Positions 41,637-51,277 are shown, counted from the stretch's first letter. The stretch is DNA of 64,000 bases from Bacillota bacterium (GCA_023415825.1 JAEZJF010000030.1:1-64000); one strand, 5' to 3'. Made by a program: numbers and translations. Notes: generated by a model from the letters alone, not told the origin.

Positions 41637-42608
41637 ATGAAAGAATTCATTGTTCCCGCACGTTACGATCGGAAAAGAATAGATGCCTTTCTTTTTGAAA
41701 TGCTTACCGGCGTCAATGCCTCCGTAATTTATAAAGCCTTTAGAAAAAGAAGCATCAAGGTCAATGAAAAGCGCGTGAAAGAATCCTTTATATTAACTAC
41801 AGGTGACCGGGTGGAAGCTTACATCCCCGACGAGTATCTAAAGGATGCCCCACCCCTCCCGGAAATACGCGAAAGCCTTCCCTATCCTGTCTATGAGGAC
41901 GATTATCTTCTTATTCTTTCCAAACCTCAGGGTATGCCCGTCCATCAGGACAAAAATGAGGAGACCCTGGTCCTTGACAGATGGGCTTCAGCTTACTTGC
42001 AGGATAATAATTCACATCCTTTGGAAAAAGGCTTCCCTGCCCTTTGTCACCGGATTGACCGGAATACCGGAGGGCTGGTTTTAATGGCCAAGGACTCAAA
42101 AACCCTCACCCTTATGGAGGAAAAGTTTCGTCAACATGAAATAAAAAAATACTATCTGTGCCTGGTCAATGGTATACCCCAAAAAGGTGAGCAAGAGCTT
42201 ACCGGATACCTGAAAAAAGACAGTGCTAAAAGCAGGGTATATATCTATGACCACCCGGTAAAGGGCGCTGAACGCATTACAACCCGTTATCGCACCGTAA
42301 AGGCCATGGGTGATTTTTCACTTCTGGAAGTGGAACTCGTTACCGGAAAAACCCATCAGATACGAGCCCATTTGGCTTATATAGGCCATCCTCTGGTGGG
42401 TGACGGGAAATATGGGGTCAATGCGGTTAATAAGACACTAAGGTTAAAGTGGCAGGCCCTTTGGGCCACCCGCATGGTTTTTGACTTCACCTTCCCCTCG
42501 GAACACCTGTCCTATCTTAAGGGAAAGACTGTGTCATTGCCTGAAATCCTGTGGGAGGAAGGGCTTAAAAATCTGGGATTAAATCAGGATCAGGCACAAT
42601 ATATTTGA
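41637..42608 (+). CDS. RluA-family pseudouridine synthase
   Basis: The ATG at 41637 has GAGGTT five bases upstream and is preferred over the ATG at 41625; 323 residues. An S4-like front (1-75) is followed by the synthase domain with the catalytic Asp in CHRIDRNTGGLVLMAK, and VTGKTHQIRAHLAYIGHPLVGD later. This is the RluA/RluC/RluD type acting on large rRNA or tRNA; the site is not known. Confidence 0.93.
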   Translation: MKEFIVPARYDRKRIDAFLFEMLTGVNASVIYKAFRKRSIKVNEKRVKESFILTTGDRVEAYIPDEYLKDAPPLPEIRESLPYPVYEDDYLLILSKPQGMPVHQDKNEETLVLDRWASAYLQDNNSHPLEKGFPALCHRIDRNTGGLVLMAKDSKTLTLMEEKFRQHEIKKYYLCLVNGIPQKGEQELTGYLKKDSAKSRVYIYDHPVKGAERITTRYRTVKAMGDFSLLEVELVTGKTHQIRAHLAYIGHPLVGDGKYGVNAVNKTLRLKWQALWATRMVFDFTFPSEHLSYLKGKTVSLPEILWEEGLKNLGLNQDQAQYI

Positions 42609-42677
42609 ATAGTTTGATTAAATCCCGTATAATTAGGGTAAACAATCAGGACAAATAACAAAGGAGGACTTTAAGTT

Positions 42678-43007
42678 ATGAAGCTTTTATTTGCCATTGT
42701 AAGTGATGAGGACAGCAATATGCTTGCCGACAATCTCAACCGTGAAGGCTTCGGAACGACAAAGCTCTGTTCCACCGGCGGATTTTTAAAAAGCGGTAAT
42801 ACCACCTTTTTAATCGCTACCGATGATGATAAAGTAGAGCGGGCCCTCAGCATCATACGGGACACCTGTAAGTCTCGCCGCCGCATGATCGCACCTGAAA
42901 AGCTTCCTGGTAGTTTTGGAGCCTTTAATATGGCCATGCCTATTGAAGTCAATGTGGGTGGCGCGACAGTCTTTACCTTAAATATTGAGCAATTTCTTAA
43001 GCTATGA
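42678..43007 (+). CDS. darA: Cyclic di-AMP receptor DarA/PstA (PII-like)
   Basis: 109 residues, the normal length. MKLLFAIVSDEDSNMLADNL, GFGTTKLCSTGGFLKSGNTT and the C-terminal VNVGGATVFTL are diagnostic for the YaaQ/PstA/DarA family, trimeric PII-like proteins binding cyclic di-AMP. The downstream partner is unknown in most species. AGGAGG lies upstream and a strong hairpin terminator follows. Confidence 0.95.
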   Translation: MKLLFAIVSDEDSNMLADNLNREGFGTTKLCSTGGFLKSGNTTFLIATDDDKVERALSIIRDTCKSRRRMIAPEKLPGSFGAFNMAMPIEVNVGGATVFTLNIEQFLKL

Positions 43008-43020
43008 CGTGATAACTAAA

Positions 43021-43037
43021 GAGCAATCGAAGTATAA
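43021..43037 (+). repeat. Intergenic repeat GAGCAATCRAAGTATAA, copy 2
   Basis: GAGCAATCGAAGTATAA, one base different from 35601-35617. It forms the front of the terminator hairpin after darA. Confidence 0.4.
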
Positions 43038-43089
43038 CTTCCGAATCTTCTTTTGTCCAGAAGATCTATCGGAAGTTAATTTTTCGATC
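43026..43089 (+). terminator. Long terminator hairpin after darA
   Basis: TAACTTCCG (43035) pairs with CGGAAGTTA (43070), enclosing an inner ATCTTCT/AGAAGAT stem, then ATTTTT. An outer ATCGAA/TTCGAT pairing extends it, so it may act in both directions. Confidence 0.75.
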
Positions 43090-43111
43090 ATCTCTAGATG
43101 AGGTTTACAAA

Positions 43112-44434
43112 ATGTCTATAAAGATGAAGTACCCTTCAGAAAAAGATCTTGAGAAAAACCGTTTGCTTGGGATCATCGAAGGTGCGACTGCAAGAATTAT
43201 CTTTAACCTTACCAGCGGTGCTTTTCTGGTCGGTTTGCTTAAATATATGGGGGCCAGTGACACTGTTTGCGGGTATATTCTTGCTATACCCGTCCTTGCT
43301 GCTGTCATTCAATTCTTATCCCCCATTATATTTGAGAGTCTTTCTTATCGGAAGAGGATTATTACCATCGGTTCAATGATACATAAATGCTTGCTGTCGT
43401 CCCTTATTGCCATCCCGTTTCTTCCCATAGGGATCACGGCCAGGCTATGGGCGGCAGGCGCTGTATTTTTTGTCTCCTATGTGGCCATTTCTCTGGTAAC
43501 ACCGGCTGTATCCATTATGTATGTAAGCTTTGTCCCTCAAAATATCCGAGGAAAATACTTCGGTATGCGGGAGTCCTATATCCTTTTGGCCTCTACGGTT
43601 ATTACGCTGATTCTCGGCAAAATTCTTGATGTTTTGACCGAGGGGGGCAATGAGGTGGCCGGGTATATTGTGGTTTATGCAACCATTTTTCTTTTGACCC
43701 TCACCAATTTATTCTCCTATTTTTCCATGAAAGAGGTTCCCCATGTCCCCAGCAAGGAGCGTGTCAAGATTTCGGAGATCTTTACTCTTCCCTTTAAGGA
43801 CAAGCGGTTTATCACCTATTTCATCATGCTGATTATATGGAATATATCGGTGCAGTTGTCCAGTGCCTATTTCGCCGTTTACTTAAAATCGGACTTGAAC
43901 ATGAATTATACCACCATTACCGTCCTGTCCATGATCAACTCTGTTGTCTATGTGCTGACAGCACGCTTGTGGGGAAAGTATGCGGACAAAAAAGGATGGA
44001 CAAGCACCTGCATGATAACCATCGCTATCCTGGGAATCACCCATTGCATCTGGTTCTTTATTACAGTGGGAAGCCCTCTGGCTTTGATCCTTCTTACTAT
44101 AGCCCATATCGTATCGGGAGTAGCCTGGTCCGGTATCAATATTGCCATTTTTAACATTCAGTTTGATTTTACACCCGATGAGAAGCGAACAGTTTACATA
44201 GGCTTAAGTGCAGCAACCGGCGGCATCGTCGGCTACATAGCCGCCATGATTGGCTCTCAGCTGGTGGGTCTGTTTGGAAAGAATAAGATTGAACTTTTCG
44301 GATCATTATTCGATATAAAACAGATATTGTTTTTGTCCTCATCAGTGCTTTTGATCCTATGCGCGCTCTATATCGGAGTTTTTATGAGACCGGAAAAAAA
44401 CAAGGAAAAGGTGGAGGTAACAGATCATGTTTAA
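43112..44434 (+). CDS. MFS transporter
   Basis: 440 residues with about 12 hydrophobic segments. SFVPQNIRGKYFGMRESY after helix 4 and RLWGKYADKKGW between helices 8 and 9 are the MFS loop motifs. No substrate-specific motif was recognised. The cupin gene starts inside its last codons (8-base overlap), so the two are translationally coupled and probably act together. Confidence 0.88.
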   Translation: MSIKMKYPSEKDLEKNRLLGIIEGATARIIFNLTSGAFLVGLLKYMGASDTVCGYILAIPVLAAVIQFLSPIIFESLSYRKRIITIGSMIHKCLLSSLIAIPFLPIGITARLWAAGAVFFVSYVAISLVTPAVSIMYVSFVPQNIRGKYFGMRESYILLASTVITLILGKILDVLTEGGNEVAGYIVVYATIFLLTLTNLFSYFSMKEVPHVPSKERVKISEIFTLPFKDKRFITYFIMLIIWNISVQLSSAYFAVYLKSDLNMNYTTITVLSMINSVVYVLTARLWGKYADKKGWTSTCMITIAILGITHCIWFFITVGSPLALILLTIAHIVSGVAWSGINIAIFNIQFDFTPDEKRTVYIGLSAATGGIVGYIAAMIGSQLVGLFGKNKIELFGSLFDIKQILFLSSSVLLILCALYIGVFMRPEKNKEKVEVTDHV

Positions 44435-44774
44435 AGCTCGCTCAGATATGTCAACGGACATCCGTGAAAAAATGCGTGGTGGTACCGGTCAGGTGCAATT
44501 GCTCAATGTTTTTAATGCTGACGAATTTAAAGGCAAATGTCGCTTATTCAGTAAAATAACCCTGGAACCCGGTAGCTCCATTGGCACCCATGTCCACGAC
44601 CAGGAGGAGGAGATCTATTTCGTTTTAAGTGGAAAGGGCATTGTTGACGATAATGGACAAATGCGTGATATCGGCCCCGGTGATGCACTTAAAACCGGCG
44701 GTGGGGAATGCCACTCCATTACCAATAACGGAAATGAACCACTTGTTTTTATGGCGGTGATTCTTCTTTTTTAG
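44427..44774 (+). CDS. Small cupin-domain protein
   Basis: 115 residues, one conserved cupin barrel. The metal motif is SSIGTHVHDQEEEIYFVLSG (GxHxHxxxE type) with the second motif GDALKTGGGECHSITNN (G..H). It binds a small ligand or metal. Coupled to the MFS transporter by an 8-base overlap; GGAGGT lies upstream within that gene. Confidence 0.9.
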   Translation: MFKARSDMSTDIREKMRGGTGQVQLLNVFNADEFKGKCRLFSKITLEPGSSIGTHVHDQEEEIYFVLSGKGIVDDNGQMRDIGPGDALKTGGGECHSITNNGNEPLVFMAVILLF

Positions 44775-44821
44775 CTATAATTTGTAATAGAAGGTATTTT
44801 GGGGAGATTGTGTGAAAACAT

Positions 44822-45367
44822 ATGATTTTATCGGACAAGACAATACGATCATTATTATCAAGTGGCGATCTCAAAATAGAGCCACTTGAAGATGAACAAA
44901 TACAACCTGCGAGTGTTGATATACGTTTAGGAGATACTTTTAGCAGCCTCAATTCTGACTGCAATATACCCATAAAAATGGACAGTGCAAATACATATCA
45001 AACAAAAAAGGCAGAAAAGTATTTGTTACTGCCAGGACATTTTGTTCTGGCTACTACAATGGAATACTTTAGCTTACCGGATAATATGACTGCATTTGTT
45101 GAAGGACGCAGTTCTATTGGCAGACTCGGATTGTTCATTCAAAATGCTGGTTGGGTTGATCCGGGTTTTGAGGGTGAAATTACACTTGAATTATTTAATG
45201 CGAGCAATTATACGATTGAACTTAAAGCTGGACGCAGAGTAGGTCAATTAGTTTTTGCACAGCTTGATCGTGATGCCGGGAATCCATATCGGGGCAAATA
45301 TCAGGGGCAGCGTGGAGCCACAGGTTCACGCATCCATTTGGACGAAGATAATAAGTCTTACGATTAA
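44822..45367 (+). CDS. dcd: dCTP deaminase
   Basis: 181 residues. MILSDKTIRSLLSSGDLKI, QPASVDIRLGDTF, FVEGRSSIGRLGLF, NAGWVDPGFEGEITLELFN with the catalytic Glu, and QGQRGATGSRI are the signatures of Dcd. It makes dUTP (or dUMP in the bifunctional form) from dCTP. The ribosome binding site is weak: GGGGAG is 18 bases upstream. The gene looks more AT-rich by eye than its neighbours, with A/T-ending codons, which may mark transfer. Confidence 0.95.
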   Translation: MILSDKTIRSLLSSGDLKIEPLEDEQIQPASVDIRLGDTFSSLNSDCNIPIKMDSANTYQTKKAEKYLLLPGHFVLATTMEYFSLPDNMTAFVEGRSSIGRLGLFIQNAGWVDPGFEGEITLELFNASNYTIELKAGRRVGQLVFAQLDRDAGNPYRGKYQGQRGATGSRIHLDEDNKSYD

Positions 45368-45405
45368 CCACAGCCTGTGGGATAATCTGTTACTACTGGC
45401 GCTTT

Positions 45406-45774
45406 CTATTCCATGAACAGCTTTTTAACGTAAAAGCCAAGCTCTATCAAATCACTTTTAGATATAAAGGCTGTCATCCCCTGGGTGTATGCTCTGTTAA
45501 CCTCTGCTTCCAGCATGTGCTCCGACACGATGATAAAGGGAACATGAACAGCGTTATGATTTCTGACCTCCAATGCTCCCAACGCCGAAAAAAGAGGCAT
45601 GCAGTTATCGCTGAGGATCAAATCCCATTCCTGCTTTTGCAGGGCCTTTTCCATTGTTACTTTTCCTGAAACAATCAGATACTCAATATCAAACCCGCTC
45701 CTTTTTATCTGCCTTGCATTTATGTCTGCAGCATACTGGGAGTCTTCCACTATGAGTACTTTTTTCTGTTTCAT
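45406..45774 (-). CDS. Receiver-only response regulator
   Basis: 122 residues from ATG 45774 (a TTG or GTG a few codons upstream is possible). The receiver fold has the acidic pair in VLIVEDSQ, the phospho-acceptor in WDLILSDNCMP, the Ser in IIVSEH and the Lys in FISKSDL. There is no output domain, so it works CheY-like or as a phosphate relay partner. No kinase gene is beside it; it converges with dcd. Confidence 0.85.
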   Translation of the reverse strand: MKQKKVLIVEDSQYAADINARQIKRSGFDIEYLIVSGKVTMEKALQKQEWDLILSDNCMPLFSALGALEVRNHNAVHVPFIIVSEHMLEAEVNRAYTQGMTAFISKSDLIELGFYVKKLFME

Positions 45775-45927
45775 TTTCACTACCAACCTTTTTGCATGAA
45801 AAATCCTTCTTCCATATTATAGCTATTCTGCAAAACCAAGAATGGAAATTTCAAGGATTTACCCATGAATTTTGACGGGTTTTCCATGATCTCTATGAAA
45901 TTGGGCCCGTCATTTTAGTTTTGACAT

Positions 45928-45962
45928 AAAAAGAGGCTATCCCAATTCAATTTGAGATAGCC
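45928..45962 (-). terminator. Intrinsic terminator after stalk-domain gene
   Basis: GGCTATC/GATAGCC with an inner AATT-containing stem, followed on the minus strand by TCTTTTT. It is 20 bases after the stop. Confidence 0.88.
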
Positions 45963-45982
45963 CATTTTTACATTCTGATGTA

Positions 45983-46993
45983 TTAGTCGACGTATGGTTT
46001 TGTTGTGTCAATAATGACAGCATTGTTCTTTGCATCCCATTCTACACCGAAGTTAAATAATTTTCCTATATCTCTTAGCTTGAAATAATTATATCCTGCA
46101 ATGCCATACGCTGTTAACTCAATTTCCGAACCGTCTGCAAGAATTTTTGATGGCGTAGTTTTGGCTTCCTTTTCGGTGAAATTTGCGGATACGACAAGTT
46201 CTCCTCCGGCAACGGTATACGCTTTGCCTGAAGTAAGCTTAATTGCGTTATTTGCAGCATCCCATGCAACATCGAATTGTTTTGTAGTACCACTAACAGC
46301 CATAGCAAGATCACGCAGCTTGAAATAGTTAAATCCATTAATTCCGTAAGCTTCAAAGGATATAGCCTTTCCATCTACCAGAACCTTGGATGGGGTGGGA
46401 TTGACCTTTACTGTCTCAGGCTGGGTAGGCTGGGGCACAGGAGTTGTTGATGGCTTGGGTTCGGGTGTTGTTGATGGCTTGGGTTCAGCTGTCGCTTCTC
46501 CTGTAATATGTATTAAAACGTCCGCACCCTCTGCTGCTTCAGGGGCAGCACTTACAATGTAATATCCAGGCTTGGTTAAAGTAGCTTTGTTACCTGATGC
46601 ATACAAGACGATATCTTCAGGTGGCTGAGTGTACATGTCATATATTGTATCACTGTCATAGTATCTATACTTCATAACATCAAACTTAATGGACTCGTCA
46701 AAATCGCCCCATTGAACCCCATCGCTTACAACCTTAGAGTCTATAAAGTATGATATAAACTCTCTGCAGATATCATCACCGTAGATTGTTACAGTTACAG
46801 GAGATTGTGCTACAAATAGCGGAAAATATCCTGCTTGCTTAACTTCGGTAACATTAGTAACTGTTAAGTAGCCACCTTCGCTATCAGCAATTTCTACCCG
46901 CTTTTGCTCTGCTGCAAATCCTGCCAGTGTATTCACTGACAATAACAATGCAATTGCTATTAGAATTGAAGCAATTCTGGATGCTTTCTTCAT
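45983..46993 (-). CDS. Secreted protein with two copper-amine-oxidase-type stalk domains
   Basis: 336 residues with a signal peptide (1-28, ending GFAA). A unique domain (30-165) is followed by a Thr-Pro linker containing PKPSTTP repeats and two tandem stalk repeats (about 195-262 and 275-332). Each has SKVLVDGKAISFEAYGINGF-like text then NYFKLRDLA or NYFKLRDIG and a W-D-A/K-NNA motif. Such stalk domains are widespread surface modules in clostridia, thought to bind wall or protein. No enzyme domain is visible. Confidence 0.85.
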   Translation of the reverse strand: MKKASRIASILIAIALLLSVNTLAGFAAEQKRVEIADSEGGYLTVTNVTEVKQAGYFPLFVAQSPVTVTIYGDDICREFISYFIDSKVVSDGVQWGDFDESIKFDVMKYRYYDSDTIYDMYTQPPEDIVLYASGNKATLTKPGYYIVSAAPEAAEGADVLIHITGEATAEPKPSTTPEPKPSTTPVPQPTQPETVKVNPTPSKVLVDGKAISFEAYGINGFNYFKLRDLAMAVSGTTKQFDVAWDAANNAIKLTSGKAYTVAGGELVVSANFTEKEAKTTPSKILADGSEIELTAYGIAGYNYFKLRDIGKLFNFGVEWDAKNNAVIIDTTKPYVD

Positions 46994-47169
46994 GGTTTTT
47001 TTCCTCCATCAAAATAAAATTTTGCGAGCACTTTGCACTCTTTGTATTAAGGATAATTATACCATGAGGTCGACAATATTCAACATTTTATTCCAATTAA
47101 AATATTATTGAGGATATCTCATATTAAGTAAAATCCGGATATAGTTATCTTTCTATTAATGCTCAATGA

Positions 47170-48567
47170 CTATAAGTTTTTATCTTTCGGCAATGAAATA
47201 ATGAATTCTGTGCCTATCCCCACATCGCTATGCACTTCTATGGTTCCCTTATGGGCAGTTACAATTGCTTTGGCTATGGTCAGTCCGATACCGGATCCAC
47301 CTGTGAGCCGATTTCTAGACTTATCCGCCCTGTAGAATCTTTCGAAGATATAGGGCAGATCCTCTTTGGGGATTCCCGGTCCATTATCCTTAATGATGAC
47401 CGCCACTGTATCCTCTGCCCCCTTAACTCGTATGTCAACCTTTCCACCTTGGGGAGTGTACTTCTGTGCATTGGATAAAAGGTTAACCAGCACCTGGCTG
47501 ATCTTGTCCCTATCTGCGGAAAGCTCCTGAATTTCCCCTGAAACTGTAACATCTATGTTTTTGTTCAAAAATGCTTTTTCGAAGTTCTGAAGTAATCGCT
47601 TAATCAGTTCTGTCACATCAAAATGAACTTTGTTTAATACGAGGTTCTCGCTTTCATACCGGGCAAGCTCTTCCAGGTTACCCACCATTTTGCTGATCCT
47701 TACAATCTCGTCATGACAGCTTAAAAGCCTCTCTGAATCAGGCTCCCAGATGCCGTCGATCATAGCTTCCATATGGCTTTGCAATGTTGCGAGGGGTGTC
47801 CGCAGCTCATGGGCCAGATCACCCGTAAGCCTTTTTCTTAAGCTTTCCTGTTTTCCCAGGCTCTCGCCCAAATTGTTGATAGTTGTCGTCAATTGACTTA
47901 TTTCCCTTGTACCTGAATCATCCGGTATCTTGTCGGTATAATAACCCTTCTCAATAGACTGAGCGGATCGGATTACCTTTGAAATGGGTGCGCTCACGCG
48001 CCTTGCCATGATATTGCCGATGATAAGGGCAAAAGCCAGAGAAAATATGCCCGCGCCCAAAAGGAGGTTGTTCAAGGTATTGATAAAGGCCAAATCATTA
48101 TCACTTAAATAATAAGGGCCGTAGGAACCGATCTCTGCAACTCCAACCTTGCTCAGCTTATGATACAGAGTGTAGGGAATTTCGGTATAGGAGCCCTTGA
48201 CATTGGGGTAACGGACGCTTACATTATGGGCCATCTGCTCGATAATCCTCTGACACATACCGTTATTATGCTCAGTAGCATCCCATATGGTTTCTCCCAA
48301 TTGATCCTTGACCTTCATGATGAGCCCATTTTCAAGAGCACTGACGCCTATGGCTTCAATCATGTCATAATTCCATTCACCCTTTTCGCTGTACTGAGCG
48401 GATAATTGCGCCACAATTTGCTTATTTTTTTGTTCCTGATTTTCCTTCACATACTCTCTAAAATGCTTATCGAAAAAAAAGTTAGCAAGAGCACTTATTA
48501 AAAGCACACACAAAACGATAACCATCATATAGGAAAGTGAAAGCTTGGATTTTAAACTGATTCTCAT
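47170..48567 (-). CDS. Sensor histidine kinase (HAMP, HisKA, HATPase)
   Basis: ATG 48567 preferred (AAGG upstream); 465 residues. Two membrane helices (about 12-34 and 168-190) flank an extracytoplasmic sensor domain, followed by HAMP (190-243), HisKA with the phospho-His in LTGDLAHELRTPLATL, and HATPase motifs LVNLLSNAQKYTPQGG, IKDNGPGIPKEDLPYIFERF and GGSGIGLTIAK. Partner of the OmpR-type regulator 28 bases upstream. The position before the copper genes suggests metal or envelope stress as signal, an inference from context only. Confidence 0.95.
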   Translation of the reverse strand: MRISLKSKLSLSYMMVIVLCVLLISALANFFFDKHFREYVKENQEQKNKQIVAQLSAQYSEKGEWNYDMIEAIGVSALENGLIMKVKDQLGETIWDATEHNNGMCQRIIEQMAHNVSVRYPNVKGSYTEIPYTLYHKLSKVGVAEIGSYGPYYLSDNDLAFINTLNNLLLGAGIFSLAFALIIGNIMARRVSAPISKVIRSAQSIEKGYYTDKIPDDSGTREISQLTTTINNLGESLGKQESLRKRLTGDLAHELRTPLATLQSHMEAMIDGIWEPDSERLLSCHDEIVRISKMVGNLEELARYESENLVLNKVHFDVTELIKRLLQNFEKAFLNKNIDVTVSGEIQELSADRDKISQVLVNLLSNAQKYTPQGGKVDIRVKGAEDTVAVIIKDNGPGIPKEDLPYIFERFYRADKSRNRLTGGSGIGLTIAKAIVTAHKGTIEVHSDVGIGTEFIISLPKDKNL

Positions 48568-48595
48568 ACTCGGGTACCTTCTTTTGAAAAAAGCA

Positions 48596-49300
48596 TTATA
48601 TTGTTTCCTCTCCTCCAAATCGATACCCTATTCCATGAACTGTTAATATATAGGTTGGCGACCTGGAGTCTGATTCTATTTTCTGTCTGATATTTTTAAT
48701 ATGTGTATCCACCGTCCGGTCAAATCCTTCGAAATCATCTCCAAGGGCCACATGAATGAGTTCTTCCCGGGTAAATGTCTTTTGCGGGTACTTAATGAGC
48801 GTCAAGAGTATTCTGTATTCCTTTGGCGTCAAATTAATAATGTTTCCCTGTTTCCTGACCTCGTGCTTCAAATCATCGATGATAAGATCATTTTGATTAA
48901 AGGATAGGCTATTGAAAAGCATGGAATGGTCCGAGACTCTCCGCAGGACGGCCATAACTCTTGCAACCAACTGTTTGGGGCTGAAGGGCTTCGTGATATA
49001 ATCATCCGCCCCTATATCAAGCCCCCTAAGGATATCTTCCTCTTCAACCTTTGCCGTCAGCATGATAATGGGAACCTTGGACTCCCTTCTGATTTTTCTG
49101 CAAATATCTTCACCCGTAATATCGGGAAGCATTAAATCAAGAATAACCAGCGACGGTTCTACCCTCTCAAACATCTGAAGAGCCTGATTACCGGCGTAAG
49201 CAGTGTAAACCTCATAGCCGCTATGCTCCAGATAGGACTTAATAACTTCTACGATCTTTTGCTCATCATCGACAACAAGTATTTTCCTTGTGTTGTTCAT
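48596..49300 (-). CDS. OmpR-family response regulator
   Basis: From ATG 49300 (GGGAGG nine bases upstream) 234 residues: receiver (KILVVDDEQKIVEVIKSYLE, phospho-Asp in LVILDLMLPDITG, Lys in YITKPFSPKQL) and winged-helix domain (VRKQGNIINLTPKEYRILLT, IRQKIESDSRSPTYILTVHG). An in-frame ATG at 49405 with GGGAG upstream would add 35 residues, SFWARIKKAWQDFLEKMAKD and more, which resemble the front of small clostridial LDCC-motif proteins. Both starts may be used. Partner kinase follows. Confidence 0.93.
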   Translation of the reverse strand: MNNTRKILVVDDEQKIVEVIKSYLEHSGYEVYTAYAGNQALQMFERVEPSLVILDLMLPDITGEDICRKIRRESKVPIIMLTAKVEEEDILRGLDIGADDYITKPFSPKQLVARVMAVLRRVSDHSMLFNSLSFNQNDLIIDDLKHEVRKQGNIINLTPKEYRILLTLIKYPQKTFTREELIHVALGDDFEGFDRTVDTHIKNIRQKIESDSRSPTYILTVHGIGYRFGGEETI

Positions 49301-49472
49301 CCTGCCATGGGCCTCCCAAAGATTATCTTGCTTTTTTTCATTATCTTTCGCCATCTTCTCCAGAAAATCCTGCCATGCTTTTTTTATTCTTGCCCAAAAT
49401 GACATCCTATCATCTCCCTTAAGATTTCTCAAACAATATAAAGCCTCCAAGGTATGGAGTGAATCAAAGAAT

Positions 49473-51266
49473 TTAATGGCAGGAAGCCCCGCCGCCAGAA
49501 TTGTTAAATGACGGCTGATAATTATTAACCTCGTCTTTTATACCGTCAATGTTGATCTTTGTGATATCCTCGACAACTTTAACATACCCGTTTAAGGTTC
49601 CTGATGAGCAGCTAAAGGTGAAGTCAAATTCCGGCATAACCTTGAGGATATTTTCTCCTTCCTGCACATCCAGCCTCGCTTGATACTCCGGGAAGAGCAT
49701 CTGTCTGTTATGGTCATTCAGCTCTACGCCGTTAATGGTCCATACGGTTTCAACAAGCTCCTGTATAACCACCACTGCAGGGGAAAACTCATCTTCATTA
49801 ACCATAATACTGACATATTGAATGCCGTCTCTTATTTCCCCTATGGCGATTTCATCTGTGGGTACTTTTTGAATATCTTCAGCCGAGGCATTGTTTATGT
49901 CCGAAACAACACGAATTCTGCTGCTGATCATCCCCATCCAGCAGGTGTAAATAATATCTCCCTCTTTTTCAGGGATGAATTCTATGATATTATCCCCTAT
50001 GGCAAGCTTTGCCTGCTTATTGTACTGGGGAATGGTAATGGGGTTATTGCAGCCATTCAGATCACCTTTTTCAACCTTTATGGTCCACTTTACAGGAATT
50101 CCCTTCTGAACCACAATAGGTGAATAGCCACCCGGTTCAAGCTCTGTAGATACATATTGCACACCATTTTCTATTCTTGCAATACTGCCGTCACCTGTTG
50201 AAGCGGAGGATGGAACAAATCCCAGGCCCGAAAGATTCAACCCCCGGTTGAACATAACCATGCCCAGAATCATAACCAAAACCGCACTTATCTTCATCAT
50301 CCTATGTGTAAACTTCCCGCTTAAAATAGAGCTGACCACACCAAATCCAAACATTAAGGGAACCGTCCCCAAGCTGAAAAGGAACATGGATAAAGCACCA
50401 TACAAAAAGCTTCCCGTACCAAGAGCATAAAGCTGCATAGCCTGCAAAGGTCCACAAGGCATGAGTCCATTTAAAAGCCCCACAATCAGTGGCCCTTTTT
50501 TATCAGCATTGCTATGCACCTTTCTGCCCAAGAATTTCGGTAGTCTTGGATTGAGGTTTCTAAGCCATGGAAAGATGTTCAGCATATTGAGGCCCATAAT
50601 GATCATGAACAAGCCGGACAATACCGATACAATACCCTTGGCCGTTCCTGAAAAGCTTACAACCGACCCCAATGCGCCGACAAGACCGCCTAAAAGGGTA
50701 TATGAAATAACACGGCCCAGATTGTAAAGGAGACTGGGCTTTAGTTTTGCAAGCTTAGACCCATCCTCCTCTGTTTTGTATTGCATACAAACCGACAGGT
50801 TTATTCCACCGCACATGGCAACGCAATGCAGGGATGTTAACATCCCTACCATGAATAATAGGCCAAGCCCCATGGATTGATTGATTTCGGGAATAAAGCT
50901 TAAGCCGATGGTATTATTGATAACGAGATATGATGCCAGTATAATGATGCCTATACCCACCATTCGTCCCGCTTTTACCCTTGTCTTTACATTATCGGCC
51001 TGCTGACTATCGCTTGCTTCTGCTCTGTCCTCACTGTCTGAAGATTTTTCGGTTACCTTATAACCCAGTTTCTCAATGGCTTGTGCCATACCGGATAGAC
51101 CAAGCTTTGCCCTATCGAAGGTCACATCTACCGTTGAACTGTTATAATCGGCCTTTACCTCAATAACGCCTTCCATTTTTCCAAGGGCATTCTCTATCCT
51201 TGTCTCGCAGCCGGTGCAGGTCATACCTTCAACATGCAAAACGACTTTATCGCTATTCTGACTCAC
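49473..51266 (-). CDS. HMA-SafE-cupredoxin fusion membrane protein
   Basis: GTG start at 51266, six bases after AGGAGG; 597 residues. Residues 5-72 are a heavy-metal-associated domain (VEGMTCTGCETRI). Residues about 105-345 are a TauE/SafE-type membrane domain with paired motifs (SLHCVAMCGGINLSV, NGLMPCGPLQAMQLYALG). Two cupredoxin-like domains follow (about 365-465, with ITIPQYNK and YTCWMGM; and about 480-570, with HNRQMLFPEYQ and FTFSCSSG), which are outside the membrane if the last helix exits. The C-terminal GGGASCH adds another possible metal site. Related proteins assist copper delivery to oxidases; here copper handling is inferred from the neighbours. Confidence 0.85.
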   Translation of the reverse strand: MSQNSDKVVLHVEGMTCTGCETRIENALGKMEGVIEVKADYNSSTVDVTFDRAKLGLSGMAQAIEKLGYKVTEKSSDSEDRAEASDSQQADNVKTRVKAGRMVGIGIIILASYLVINNTIGLSFIPEINQSMGLGLLFMVGMLTSLHCVAMCGGINLSVCMQYKTEEDGSKLAKLKPSLLYNLGRVISYTLLGGLVGALGSVVSFSGTAKGIVSVLSGLFMIIMGLNMLNIFPWLRNLNPRLPKFLGRKVHSNADKKGPLIVGLLNGLMPCGPLQAMQLYALGTGSFLYGALSMFLFSLGTVPLMFGFGVVSSILSGKFTHRMMKISAVLVMILGMVMFNRGLNLSGLGFVPSSASTGDGSIARIENGVQYVSTELEPGGYSPIVVQKGIPVKWTIKVEKGDLNGCNNPITIPQYNKQAKLAIGDNIIEFIPEKEGDIIYTCWMGMISSRIRVVSDINNASAEDIQKVPTDEIAIGEIRDGIQYVSIMVNEDEFSPAVVVIQELVETVWTINGVELNDHNRQMLFPEYQARLDVQEGENILKVMPEFDFTFSCSSGTLNGYVKVVEDITKINIDGIKDEVNNYQPSFNNSGGGASCH

Positions 51267-51277
51267 ACCACACCTCC

